Assembly (NCBI RefSeq): GCF_036046055.1 | Contig: NZ_CP107939.1 | Location: 5,270,001 to 5,334,000, forward strand | Length of the DNA: 64,000 nt | Reading direction: 5' to 3' | Source of the DNA: Nocardia sp. NBC_00403 | GTDB taxonomy: Bacteria; Actinomycetota; Actinomycetes; Mycobacteriales; Mycobacteriaceae | In this document: in pieces, positions 16,233 through 28,400 of the stretch | Position numbering within the stretch: the stretch's first letter is position 1 | Layout of the letters: every line of letters starts with the position of its first letter | Made by a program: the position numbers and the translations under genes | Notes under the pieces: generated by a model | Database searches by the model: none | Told to the model about the DNA's origin: nothing | Seen by the model: the letters and a program-made list of their open reading frames with translations, nothing else

Positions 16233-19200
16233 ATGAGTCCGAATCCAGCCGCGCCTGCAGACCGAGATCCGGATCTGATTCCGCTTTCGAGGGCGCAATA
16301 CGGAATGTGGCTCGCGAACAATCTTCCCGGCGGCCCGAACGTCAATATCGCGCACTACGTCGAGATCGAGGGGCTTATAGACTACGACGCGTTCACCAAA
16401 GCGGTGAACGACGCCGGCCACGAGACCGAGTCTCTTGTTGTCCGGGTGGTCGAATCCGGCGGTCACCCGTATCAATTCGTCGACCGCAGCATCGTCTACG
16501 ACGAACCGTTGCTGGATCTCAGCGCCGAAGACGATCCGTACGCAGCGGCGATGGAATGGATGCGCCGTGACTACAACACCAAGGCTATCGATCTGGCCCG
16601 GGACCGGCTCGCCGCGACGCGGCTCATCCAGCTCGGCGAAGACCGGTATCTGTGGTACGCGCGCGCCCATCATCTGATGACCGATGGCTACGGCGCGTTC
16701 AACATCCTGAACCGAGTGGCCGAGCACTACAACGCGCTGCTCGAGGGCCGGCCGCTGGCCCGACTGGTGGCGGCCCGGCTGGCGGACATCATCGCGGCGG
16801 AGCGCGAATATCGCATGAGCCGCCGGTTCGACACCGACAAGGCGTACTGGCTCAACAAGGTGGCCGATCTGCCGTCGACGACGAGTCTGTCCGGTCGCAC
16901 CGCCAAGTGGAGCGAAGTCGACCGCTTCGCCGGTCGGCCGCTGCCGTCGCGGTTGACCGCCATGCTCGACCGTTTCGCCGACGACCTGCACGCGTCGGCC
17001 GCGCAGGTAGTGGTGGCCGCGTTCGCCGCGTTTCTCGCCCGCATGACCGACACCGACGACGTCGCCTTGTCGCTGCCGGTGACCGGACGGGTGACGATGC
17101 GCTTGCGGAACGCCGCCGCGATGTTGGCGAACATGGTGCCGATCCGATTCGCCGTGGACGCGACGACCACCGTGGAAGGGCTGATTCGCGCATCGGTGTC
17201 CGAGCTCGTCCTGGCGATGCGGCACCAGCTCTACCGGTTCGAGGATCTGCGCCGCGATTCCAACGCGTTGGACGCGGCAGCGACCTCGTTCGGTCCGATC
17301 GTCAATATCTTGTTCTTCGATTCCGAGATTCGGCTCGGATCGGCGATCGGCCGCTACCGCGCACTGACGTCCGGGGCTCTGGACGACTTGCAGCTCAATA
17401 TGTACCGCTCCGGGGCCGACGCGCCGCTGCTCATCGAATTGCACGGCAACGCCAACCTGTACAGCCAGGACGAACTCGACGTGCACACCAGTCGATTCGT
17501 CGACTTTCTGCATCGCATGATCGACTCGCCCATCGACACTTGCCTGGTTGACATCCCGCTCGTCGATCCCGCCGAGGAACGGCGCATGCTCGGCGAACTC
17601 GCCGGCCGCGACGGCGCGGCGACCTCTGCGACGCTGATCGATCTGCTGACGCGACAGGCCGCGGCCACCCCGTCCGCGCCCGCTGTCACGTCGGGTACGA
17701 CCGCCCTCACCTACCGTGAGCTCGACGAGCGCTCGAACCGGTTCGCCCGCAAGCTCATCGCCCTCGGTGCGGGGCCGGATTCGCTGGTGGCCATCGCGAT
17801 GCCACGCGATGCCGATCTGATCATCGTCGCGCTGGCGGTGCTGAAGTCGGGTGCCGGGTATCTGCCGCTGGATCTCGCGCACCCGATCGATCGACTCGAC
17901 TACGTGCTGAACGACGCCGATCCGATCGCTGTGGTGACAAACCGGAGCATGCGCTATCAGGTGCCCGGGGATGCCGGCGCCGTGGTGCTCTTCGACGACG
18001 ACCCAGGTGTGGAAACCGATCGTCCGATCACCGATGCGGATCGCACCCGCCCGCTGCGCTTCGACAACGTCGCCTACGTCATCTACACCTCCGGATCGAC
18101 GGGACGGCCGAAAGGCGTGCCGATCACCCATCGCGCGGTCGCCACCTACCTGACGAACGCGTGTACCGAAATCGGAGTCCGCGCCGGCGACGTGTGGACG
18201 TTGTTCCATTCGTTCACGTTCGACTATTCGGTCTGGGAGATCTTCGGTGCGCTGGTAACCGGCGGCCGGGTGGTCGTGGTGGACAGCCCTGCGACGCGTT
18301 CGCCGGATGACGTCGTGCGCCTGGTGGCGCGTGAGAAGGTGAGCGTATTCAGCCAAACACCCTCGGCATTCCATCAATTCGCGACCGCGCGACAGCGATA
18401 TGTCGACGCCGGGGAGCCCGACGGCGAGCTTTCGGTGCGACTGGTCGTTCTTTCGGGCGAGGCTCTCGATCCGGCGGGTTTGTCGGACTGGTACGAGCAC
18501 AATCCGAACCTGCCCGTGCTGGCCAACAGCTACGGCATCACCGAAACCACCGTCTTCGTCACCTATCTCCGGTTGACCCCCGACATCGCCGTGCCGGGCG
18601 CACCGAGCACGATCGGTCCACCGCTGCCGGGCTTGCGCGTGTACACCCTCGACGAACGATTGCGCCCGGTGCCGCTGGGAGCTTGGGGTCAGATCTACGT
18701 CGCGGGAACGCAACTCGCCCGCGGCTACCTCGGCCGCCCTGGGTTGACCGCGGGACGCTTCGTCGCCGACCCGTTCGGCGGGCCGGGCGATCGCCTCTAT
18801 CGCAGCGGCGACGTCGCTCGCCGAAATAGTAAGGGCGAGTTGGAATATCGCGGACGCGCCGACCAGCAGGTGCAGCTACGCGGGTTCCGGATCGAGCTGG
18901 ACGAGGTCCGCAGTGCGCTACTGAGCCACAGCATGGTCTCGACGGCGGTCGTCATCGTGCACCTGCCGGGCACGGAAGCGGCCCGGCTGGTCGCCTACGT
19001 CGTGCCCGCTGCCGACGCGGTCTGCGAGCCCGAGGTGTTGCGCGCGCATGTCGGGTCGATGCTGCCGGAATACATGGTCCCGGCACACATTGTCGTTCTG
19101 CAGGCGTTGCCGCTGACCGTCAACGGCAAAGTCGACTATCGGGCGCTGCCCGAGCCTGCCTTCGGTTCGGCCGCGCCGTACGTAGCGCCGAGCACCGTCG

Positions 19201-19412
19201 TCGAGGAGGCCATCGCCGACGTCTTCGCCGAGGTCCTGGGCACTGCGCAGGTGGGTGTGCTGGATAGCTTCTTCGACCTGGGCGGCAATTCGCTGACCGC
19301 CACCAGCGCTTCCGTGCGGATCGCCGAGCTGACCCGGTGCGAGGTATCGGTGCTCGACGTGTTCGGCAAGCCGACCGTCGCCCAGCTCGCCGCCCATATC
19401 GAAGCCGGTCAG
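16233..19412 (+). other. NRPS module 1: starter C - A1 - PCP1
   Basis: The C domain (about residues 12-450) opens with LIPLSRAQYGMWLANNLPGG and keeps HHLMTDGYG at 146-154. Its overall pattern, including late LDDLQLNMY, follows the EntF condensation domain rather than the internal LCL domains, indicating loading of an acyl or aryl group. A1 (about 465-970) belongs to the QTPSAF / YGITETT clade seen in Thr-type domains. The eye-derived ten-residue signature is DYWSVSSVFK, close to but not equal to Thr codes. The carrier is LGGNSL (S1020). Confidence 0.8.
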
Positions 19413-22400
19413 CAATCCAGCCGCCCTGCCCTGCGGGCGCAGCCACGCGTCGAGCCCATTCTGTTGGCGCCCGCACAGAACCGGATCTGGCTGATCAATC
19501 AGGTCGACCCGGGGTCGGCGGCGTACAACATACCGCTGGTGCTGCAGCTGACCGGACACCTCGACGCCACGGCGCTGCGCTCGGCGCTGACCGACGTGAT
19601 CGAACGGCACGAATCTCTGCGAACCGTTTATCCCGCCGTGAATGGCCAAGGGACGCAGGTGATCCTGTCGGCCGAGCAAGTCGCTGCTGATCTCGATTCG
19701 ACCCCACAGCCCACCCGCCCCGATGATCTCGACAACCGGATCCGCGAGCTGGCTTCGACCGGGACCGACGTGCGCCGACGTCCGCCGATCCGGATCGCAC
19801 TGCTGGCGTCCACCGACCAGCGGCGGCACGTCTTGGTCGTCGTTCTGCACCACATCTGCTGCGACGGATCGTCGCTGCCGCCGCTCGCGGCCGATTTCGC
19901 AGCGGCCTACCGAGCGAGGTCGCAGGGACACGGCCCGGACTGGCGACCACTGACCGTGCAGTACGCCGACTACAGCATCTGGCATCGCAGTGTGCTCGGC
20001 GACGAAAACGATCCGGACTCGCTCGCGGCGCGCCAATTGCGTTACTGGACAGCTCAATTGGCGGGGATGACTCGGCTGCTGGATCTCCCCGTCGATCGTC
20101 GGCGGGCGACTCGCCAGTCCATGCTCGCCGACATCGTCGACACCGTGCTCCCCGCCGAGACCTGCGCCGGGATCGAGCGGGTGGCGCGCACGGCGAACGT
20201 GACGACCTTCATGGTCGTTCATGCCGCGTTGGCCGTGCTGCTCGCCCGGCTGTCGGATTCGGCAGACATCACCATCGGGACGCCGGTCGCGGGCCGCGGC
20301 GAGCGTGCGTTGGAACCGCTGATCGGCATGTTCGTCAATACGGTGCCACTGCGCACCCAGGTGCACGGCGACGAATCGTTCACGGAGTTTCTGACGCGAG
20401 TCAAAGGCATCGATCTCGAAGCTTTCGCCCACAGCGACCTGCCGTACGAACGCGTCGTCGAAGCGGTCGATCCGATGCCGTCGCTGGCGCACGAACCGCT
20501 GTGTCAGGTGTACCTCGCCTTCGACAACATGAACCGCCCGAGCCTGGAACTGTCCGATCTCACCGCCGAGATCCTGGATCCTGGACCGCAACCGGCGAAG
20601 GTTGACATCATCGTCACTGTCGCCGAGATCGATAGGGCAGCAAGCGATCTCGCACTACGGATCAACTACGCGACCGACTTGTTCGATCGGGGGACGATCG
20701 AGGATTTTGCCGTGCGACTGAATCGGATCCTCGAGTCGGTCGTGTCGAATCCGCAGCAAAGAGTGGGTGCTGTCGATGTGCTGTCGAGGACCGAGCGAGC
20801 CGCGTTGGCGCCCGCGTCGGGCGGCTGTGGCGAGGCACCACGGGTGCTGGCGGAGTTGCTGACGGTCCGGGAGCCGGACGCCGTGGCGATCGTGTCGGGA
20901 GAACGCACGGTGTCGTACGGGGAGTTGGATGTCCGGTCGAATCAGCTCGCTCGGTTGCTGATCGAGTGGGGGACGGGCCCGGATGATCAGGTCGCGCTGG
21001 TGATGGCGCGGTCGGTGGAACTCGTGGTGGGGATGTGGGCGGCAGCGAAGGCGGGTGCGGCATTCGTCCCGGTGGATCCGCGGAATCCGGCCGAGCGAGT
21101 CGCGCTCATGGTCGCGGATGTTCGGGTGGTGTTGACGGTGGAAGCAGCCCAGGGCCTGCTCCCGTCCGCGGTCGCGCGGTTGATTCTCGATGATCCGGGC
21201 ACCGAGGTCTGCATCGCGGCGCGATCCCGTGCCGGCGTGACGGACGCGGATCGGATCCGCGCCTGCCGTGCCTCGAACACGGCGTACGTGGTGTACACCT
21301 CGGGGTCGACGGGCGAGCCGAAGGGCGTCACTGTGACGCACGAGGGCTTGGCGAATTTCGCCGCCGAACAACGTGAACGCTATCGGATCGACAGTTCCGC
21401 GCGGGTGTTGCAGGTGGCGGCTCCGGGCTTCGATGCGGTGGTCCTGGAGTTGCTGATGGCGCACCCGAACGGTGCGGCCTTGGTGGTGTCGCCGCCGGAT
21501 GTCTTCGCCGGGGATCGCTTGGCGGAATTGATTCGCACGCAACAGGTTTCGCATGCATTCCTCACGCCCAGCGTGCTGGCGACGATGTCGCCCGCCGAGG
21601 TGGATTCATTACAGGCATTGGTCGCCGGTGGGGAGGCGGTGTCGGCGGAAACGGCCGCGGTGTGGAGTCCGGGCCGTCGGTTGTTCAACGGATACGGGCC
21701 GACCGAGACCACGATCATGGTCGCGATCAGTGACCCGCTGTGCTTCGGTGCCCGCGTCACGATCGGTGGACCGATCCGCGGTGTCGAGGCTCTGGTAATG
21801 GACGCGAATCTGCAGCCGGTACCGGTAGGGGTGACCGGACAGCTGTACATCTCCGGGATCCATCTCGCCCGCGGATACCTGGACCGACCCGCGGACACCG
21901 CGTCGGCTTTCGTGGCCAATCCGTTCGGTGTGACGGGGGCACGTATGTACCGCACCGGCGACCTGGCCCGCTGGACACCCGGGCGCACCCTCGAATACGT
22001 CGGGCGCACCGACTTCCAGGTGAAGATCCGCGGCCAGCGTATCGAACTCGGCGAAATCGACGCCGTCCTCGCCGGGCATCCAGCGGTGGCGGTCGCGGTG
22101 ACGGTCAGCGTTGCGACGCAGAGCGGGCCGAGGCTTGCCGCCTATGTCATGCCGGCGACGGATGCCATCGACGTCGCGGAGCTGACGGCCTACGCCGCAC
22201 AACGCCTGCCGTTGCACATGGTTCCGGGCGCAATGACGGTGCTCGACGCGCTACCACTGACATCGGTGGGCAAGATCGACCGTGCCGCATTGCCGGCACC
22301 GGTGTTCGCCACCGAGACCACCGAGTTCGTCGCGCCACGCGACGCGGCCGAGCAGATCGTCGCCGACGTGTGCGGTGCTGTGCTGGGCATCGATCGCGTC

Positions 22401-25400
22401 GGCGTCCTCGACAACTTCTTCGATCTCGGCGGCAACTCGCTGTCGGCGACGCGGGTGGCCGCGCGGCTGAGCGCCGTGTTCGGTGTCGATATTCCGCTGC
22501 ACACCATGTTCGACGCGCCGACCATCGCGGCATTCGCCGACGATCTGCGGGCCATGGACGCACCCGGGCGGGAACCGCTGATTCCGCAGGAACGCCCGGC
22601 GCGCATCCCGCTGTCGCCCGCCCAGGCCCGCATGTGGTTTCTCAATCAGTTCGACACGGGCTCGGCGCTGTACAACATCGCCCTGGTCGTGGGCATGTCG
22701 GGCCCCTTCGACGTGGCCGCCATGCGCGCGACGATCGCCGACGTGCTCGACCGGCACGAAGCTCTCCGGACCGTTCACCCGGACAGCGACAGCGGACCGC
22801 ACCAGCTGATCGTGTCGGTGCAGGCGGCACTACCCCTGCTGGAGCCGGTTGAGGTGGCGGCGGCAGACGTCGAGGCGCGCATCGCTGCGGCGGCCGCGGC
22901 CGGATTCGACGTCACCCGTGAGGTTCCGTTCCGAATCACGTTGCTGCGCTCTGCATCCGATCAACACACCCTGGTTCTTATCGTCCATCACATCAGCTTC
23001 GACGGATCCTCGCTCGCGCCGCTGGCCGCGGACCTGATGACCGCCTACAACGCCCGCATCCGGCACCAGGCACCGCCGTGGTCGCCGTTGCCGGTGCAGT
23101 ATGCGGATTACGCTCTGTGGCAACGGAAATGGCTCGGTGCCGAGGACGACCCGAACTGCCCGGCCACCTCCCAGATCGAGTATTGGCGGGCTTCACTGGC
23201 CGATCTGCCCGAAGTACTCGACCTGCCCACCGATCGTCCGCGCCCGGCGCGGCAATCGTTCCGTGGTGCGACGGTGTCGGCGACACTGCCCGCCGACCTC
23301 GGTCGTGACCTGGTCGCCCTGGCCCGCCGCCACGACGTGACGGTCTTTATGGTGCTGCACGCGGCGTATGCCGCACTGCTGGCCCGGCTTTCGGGAACCG
23401 GTGACATCGCTGTCGGCACGCCCATCGCCGGTCGCGGCGAACCGGGACTCGAGCGCCTGGTCGGAATGTTCGTCAACACGCTGGTGCTGCGGACGCGCAT
23501 CGAACCCGGCGCGTCTTTCCGCCAGATCCTGGAGCAGGTCCGGGCTACCGATCTGGCCGCCTTCGACCATGCCGACATCCCGTTCGAGCGCCTGGTCGAA
23601 GTGCTGAATCCACCACGCACGACGGCATACGCGCCGTTGACGCAGGTAGGTTTCTCGTTCCACAACATCGAGATTCCCACGGTACAGTTCGAGGGACTGA
23701 CGGTGTCGGCTCGGATCGCCGATCCGAGCGTGGCCAAATACGATCTGCATCTGAATCTCGTCGACACCGCAGAGCACGACGGTGAACCCGGCGCGATGGC
23801 AGTCGAATTCAGTTATGCCACAGATCTTTTCGACGAGGCGACGATCCTTTCGATGGTCGACCGATTTGTGCTGCTGCTGCGGACGATAGTCGCCGATCCC
23901 GCCCGCGCGGTCGGTGACATCGAGCTGCTGACCGCGCACGAGGCGCGCGAGCTGGCCGCGCGCGAAACCGGGGGGACGACGCCGCCGTCGTCTGCGACGA
24001 TCGCGGACCTGTTCGCCGCGCAGGCCGTGGCGACGCCGGACAGCACGGCCGTGCTCGACTCCGAAGGCGGCGCGCGACTGAGCTACCGAGAGTTCGCGGC
24101 GCGGGTGAATTCGCTGGCGCATGCGTTGATCGGGCGCGGAGTTGGCCCGGAAACCGTTGTGGCCGTGGCGATGCATCGCTCCGTCGACCTGCTGACCACG
24201 CTGTATGCGATCCACGCGGCTGGCGGGGCCTACCTGCCCCTGGATCCGGAGCACCCGCTCGATCGCGTGCGCGCCGTGCTCGCCGCCGCGCGGCCGCGGG
24301 CGGTGCTCACCCGTCCGTTCGACGAAGCGAATCTGCCCGACGACGTCCCGGTATGGGCGTTCGCGGAACTCGACGCCGAGTACAGGGATGGGTCGCCGGT
24401 GACGGATGCCGATCGACTCGAGCCGCTGCATCCCGAGAACCTGGCGTATGTCATCTATACCTCCGGCTCGACCGGGGTACCGAAGGGTGTGGCGGTACCG
24501 CACGCGGCGGTGGTCAATCAACTCCGCTGGATGCGCGAGCACTACCGACTCGGCGACGACGTCATGCTGTTGCGGACTCCGGTCACCTTCGACCTGTCGG
24601 TCTGGGAGTTGTTCTGTCCCCTGTCATGTGGTGCACAGTTGGTTGTCGCGGGCCCCGACGGGAGCGGCGACCCGGATGCGGTGGCCCGGTTGATAGCCGA
24701 CCATCACGTGACGACAGCGGATTTCGTGCCGTCGTTGCTCTCGGTGTTCCATGCGACGGCCGACGGACGCCAGTTCCCAGACCTGCGGCGCGTGCTGTGC
24801 ATCGGCGAGGCGCTGCCGGCCGAAACCGTTCGCCGTTTCCGCGATCTCAGCGACGCGCGCATCGACAACCTGTACGGGCCGACGGAGGCCGCCGTCAGCG
24901 TCACCGCGTATCGCATCGACGGAATCGACGGCGGCGCCGTGCCGATCGGGGTTCCCGAGCCGAATGTCATCGTGCATGTGCTGGATTCGCGACTGCACTC
25001 CGTTCCGGTGGGGGTGACCGGTGAGTTGTATCTGGGCGGCATCCAGCTGGCCCGCGGATACCACCAACGTCCCGATCTGACGGCGGCGACGTTCGTCGCT
25101 GACCCGCTCGACGGCGCGCACGGATCTCGCCTGTACCGCACCGGCGACCTTGTTCGCTGGGATAAGGGCGGCGCCCTGCGCTATGTCGGCCGCGCCGACG
25201 ATCAGGTGAAGATTCGCGGGCTGCGGATCGAATTGGGCGACATCGAGGCAGCGCTGCTCGCGCACGAACAGGTGACCGCGGCCGTTGCGCGGGTGCATTC
25301 CGGCCGCGACGAGCAACGCTTGGTCGCCTACGTGGTCACCCCAGAGGCAGTGGACACCAAGCAGATTCGACGACTCTTGCTGGAGCGACTGCCGGCCTAT

Positions 25401-28400
25401 ATGGTGCCGTCCGCGATCGTCCGGATCGACGCCGTCCCGCTCACGGCGAACGGCAAGGTCGACTACCGGGCATTGCCTGCTCCGGATCCGAGCGACCACG
25501 CGGAATACCGGGCGCCGCGAGGGCTCGTGGAGCAGGCCGTCGCCGAGGTTTTCGCCGAGCTGCTCGGCGTGCCGACGGTCGGCGCGGACGACGACTTCTT
25601 CGACCTGGGTGGGAATTCGCTCGTCGCCACGCGGGCGCTGAGCCGGATCGGCGCCATGGTCGACGCGACCGTACCGGTGCGAATGATGTTCGAGGCGCCC
25701 ACCGTCGCCGAGTTGGCCGAGCGCATCGCACAGCTGCGGGGGGTGCCCGGTCTGCCCGCACCGACGCCGAAACCGAGACCGGACCGTCTGCCGTTGTCGA
25801 CGGCGCAGGCCCGCATGTGGTTCCTCAACCAGTTCGATCCGGCTTCGCCGGGATACATTGTGCCGCTGGCGATTCAGCTCGACGGAGTGCTCGATGTCGA
25901 TGCGCTCACGGCGGCCGTCGGGGATGTCGTCGAGCGGCACGAGAGCTTGCGCACCGTGTACCCGGCGGTCGACGGCACGCCCACTCAGGTGGTGCTGGAC
26001 GCGGCCGATGTCGTCGCGGGCTGGGACCTCAGCCCGCAGCGGATCGATGAGCGCAAGCTGGCACGTCGGCTGGCCGCGTTCTCGAACACCGGATTCGATG
26101 TGTCGAAGGGCGTGCCGGTGCGGGTCGCGCTGTACCAGCTGCCGGACACGGCCTGGGTGGTCGTGGTGGCCGTGCACCACATCAGTTGCGACGGTTATTC
26201 GGTGGCGCCGCTGGCCGCCGATATCGTGACGGCCTATCGGGCGCGGGCCGGCGGAAACCTGCCGGGCTGGGCGCCGCTCACCATCCAATTCGCCGATTAC
26301 GCCCTGTGGCAGCGCGAGGTGCTCGGCTCGCCGGACGACCCGGATTCGCCCGTGTCCCGCGATGTCGCTTACTGGCGAACCCGACTCGCGGACATACCCG
26401 AACTGCTCGAACTGCCTACCGATCGACCGCGCCCGGTGGAGCAGACCCACCGCGGCGCGGTGATCCACGTCGAGATTCCGGCGGACCTGCAGAGCCGGGT
26501 GGACTCCCTGGCCAAGCGATCCCGGGCGACGACGTTCATGGTGGTGCACACGGTACTCGCGGTGCTGCTGTCACGGCTGTCCGGCAGCGACGACATCACC
26601 ATCGGCGTGCCACACGCGGGTCGCGGCCACCGGGCGCTCGACCACCTCGTCGGGATGTTCGTCAACACCTTGGTCCTGCGCACCCGCGTCACGCTCGATC
26701 AGACCTTCACCAGTCTGCTGGATGCGGTGCGGCACAGCGACATCGAGGCTTTCGATCATGCCACCGTGCCGTTCGAGCAGCTGGTGGAAACGCTGAATCC
26801 GGCACGGTCGACAGCGCACACGCCGTTGTTCCAAGTCATGCTCGCCTACCAGAACATGGTGCGGGCGCGCGTGGAACTTCCGGGTCTCACCGTCGAGACC
26901 ATCGACCCGGGCGACAGTGCCGCGATCTACGACCTGCTGCTCATGATGACGGAGGACCACGGACCGGACAACGAGCCGACCGGCATGACGCTGCGCCTGA
27001 CCTACGCCACCGACCTGTTCGACGCGAACTCCGCACAGCGTTTCGCCAACCGGTTCGTTCGCCTGCTCGACGGCGTCGCGACCGATGCCGACTTGCCGAT
27101 CAGTGAGCTCGATCTACTCGATGCCAGCGAGCGGCAGCTGGTGCTCAAGCGTTGGAACGACACCGGCGACCCCGTGTCAGTGGGCCGAACCCTGGTGGAC
27201 GCCTTCGATGAACAGGTGGAATGCAGCCCGGATGCTCCGGCGATTCGGCTTCCGGACGGCGATGCGCTGACCTACCGGGATTTCGCCGCCCGCGTCAATC
27301 GGCTGGCCAGGTGGCTCATATCGCGTGACGCGAGGTCGGAAACCGTTGTGGCCGTCGCTATTCAGCGATCGATCGACCTCGTGACGGCGCTGTATGCGGT
27401 GCTCGAGGCGGGTGCTGCGTTCCTGCCGATCGACCCGAATCAACCGAGCGAGCGAATCGCCGGCGTGCTGGGTGCGGCGCGACCGCTGATGGTGCTCACG
27501 ACATCAGCGGACGGCGACGGACTGCCCGAGGGATTCACCTCCGTTCGAGTCGATCGGCTGGATCTGGCCGGGCTGTCCGGTGCCCCGATCACCGACATGG
27601 AACGGTGTGCGCCGCTGCGGCCGGACAACGTGGCCTACGTCCTGTTCACCTCCGGCTCCACCGGCGTCCCCAAGGGGGTGGCCCTGACCCATGCCGCGAC
27701 GATGAGTCAGCTGGCGTGGGCACAGCAGCAGTGGCCGCACACCGCGGCCGACCCGGTGCTGTACAAGACTCCGATCACCTTCGACATCGCCGTGTGGGAG
27801 TTGTTCTGGCCGCTGCAAATCGGCGCGCACATCGTGGTGGCCGAACCCGACGGGCACCGCGACCCGGTCTACTTGGCGGACTTCATCGCGAGCCGAAACG
27901 TCAGCACCGTGCATTTCGTCCCGTCGATGCTCGATGTTCTCCTCGAAGCCGTCGGTGATACCGAATTGCCCTCTGTCCGGCGGATATTCGTCGCCGGTGA
28001 GGCGCTGGCACAGCACACCGTCGACGCCGCGGTGCGCGTGTTCACCGAGGCAGAGGTGGTGAACTGGTACGGCCCGGCCGAGGCCGAGGTGGTCACCGCC
28101 GCGCGCTGCCTGCCAGGTGCGACGACCCCTGTGACGGTCCCGATCGGCGCGCCCGTTTCCGGCATGCGGGTCTACGTGCTCGACAAGCGACTGCAACCGG
28201 TGCCAGTCGGTGTTGTCGGCGATCTGTATGTCTCGGGTGTGCAGTTGGCGCGCGGTTATCACGGCCGCGCCGACCTGACGTGCACCGCCTTCCTCGCGCA
28301 TCCGTTCGGCGCGCCCGGGGAGCGGCTGTATCGCACCGGTGACCTGGTGCGGTGGACGATGGCTGGAGAGCTGGATTTTCTGGGCCGCAGCGATTTCCAG

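Noticed and set aside
16155..18713. Long antisense frame (852 codons) opposite the NRPS start
   Set aside because: Arg/His/Gly/Val-rich text with no motif; a typical codon-bias shadow of a GC-rich gene. The same holds for the other long antisense frames at 18918-20591, 24624-26549, 27504-29471, 31476-32933 and 32967-35654.
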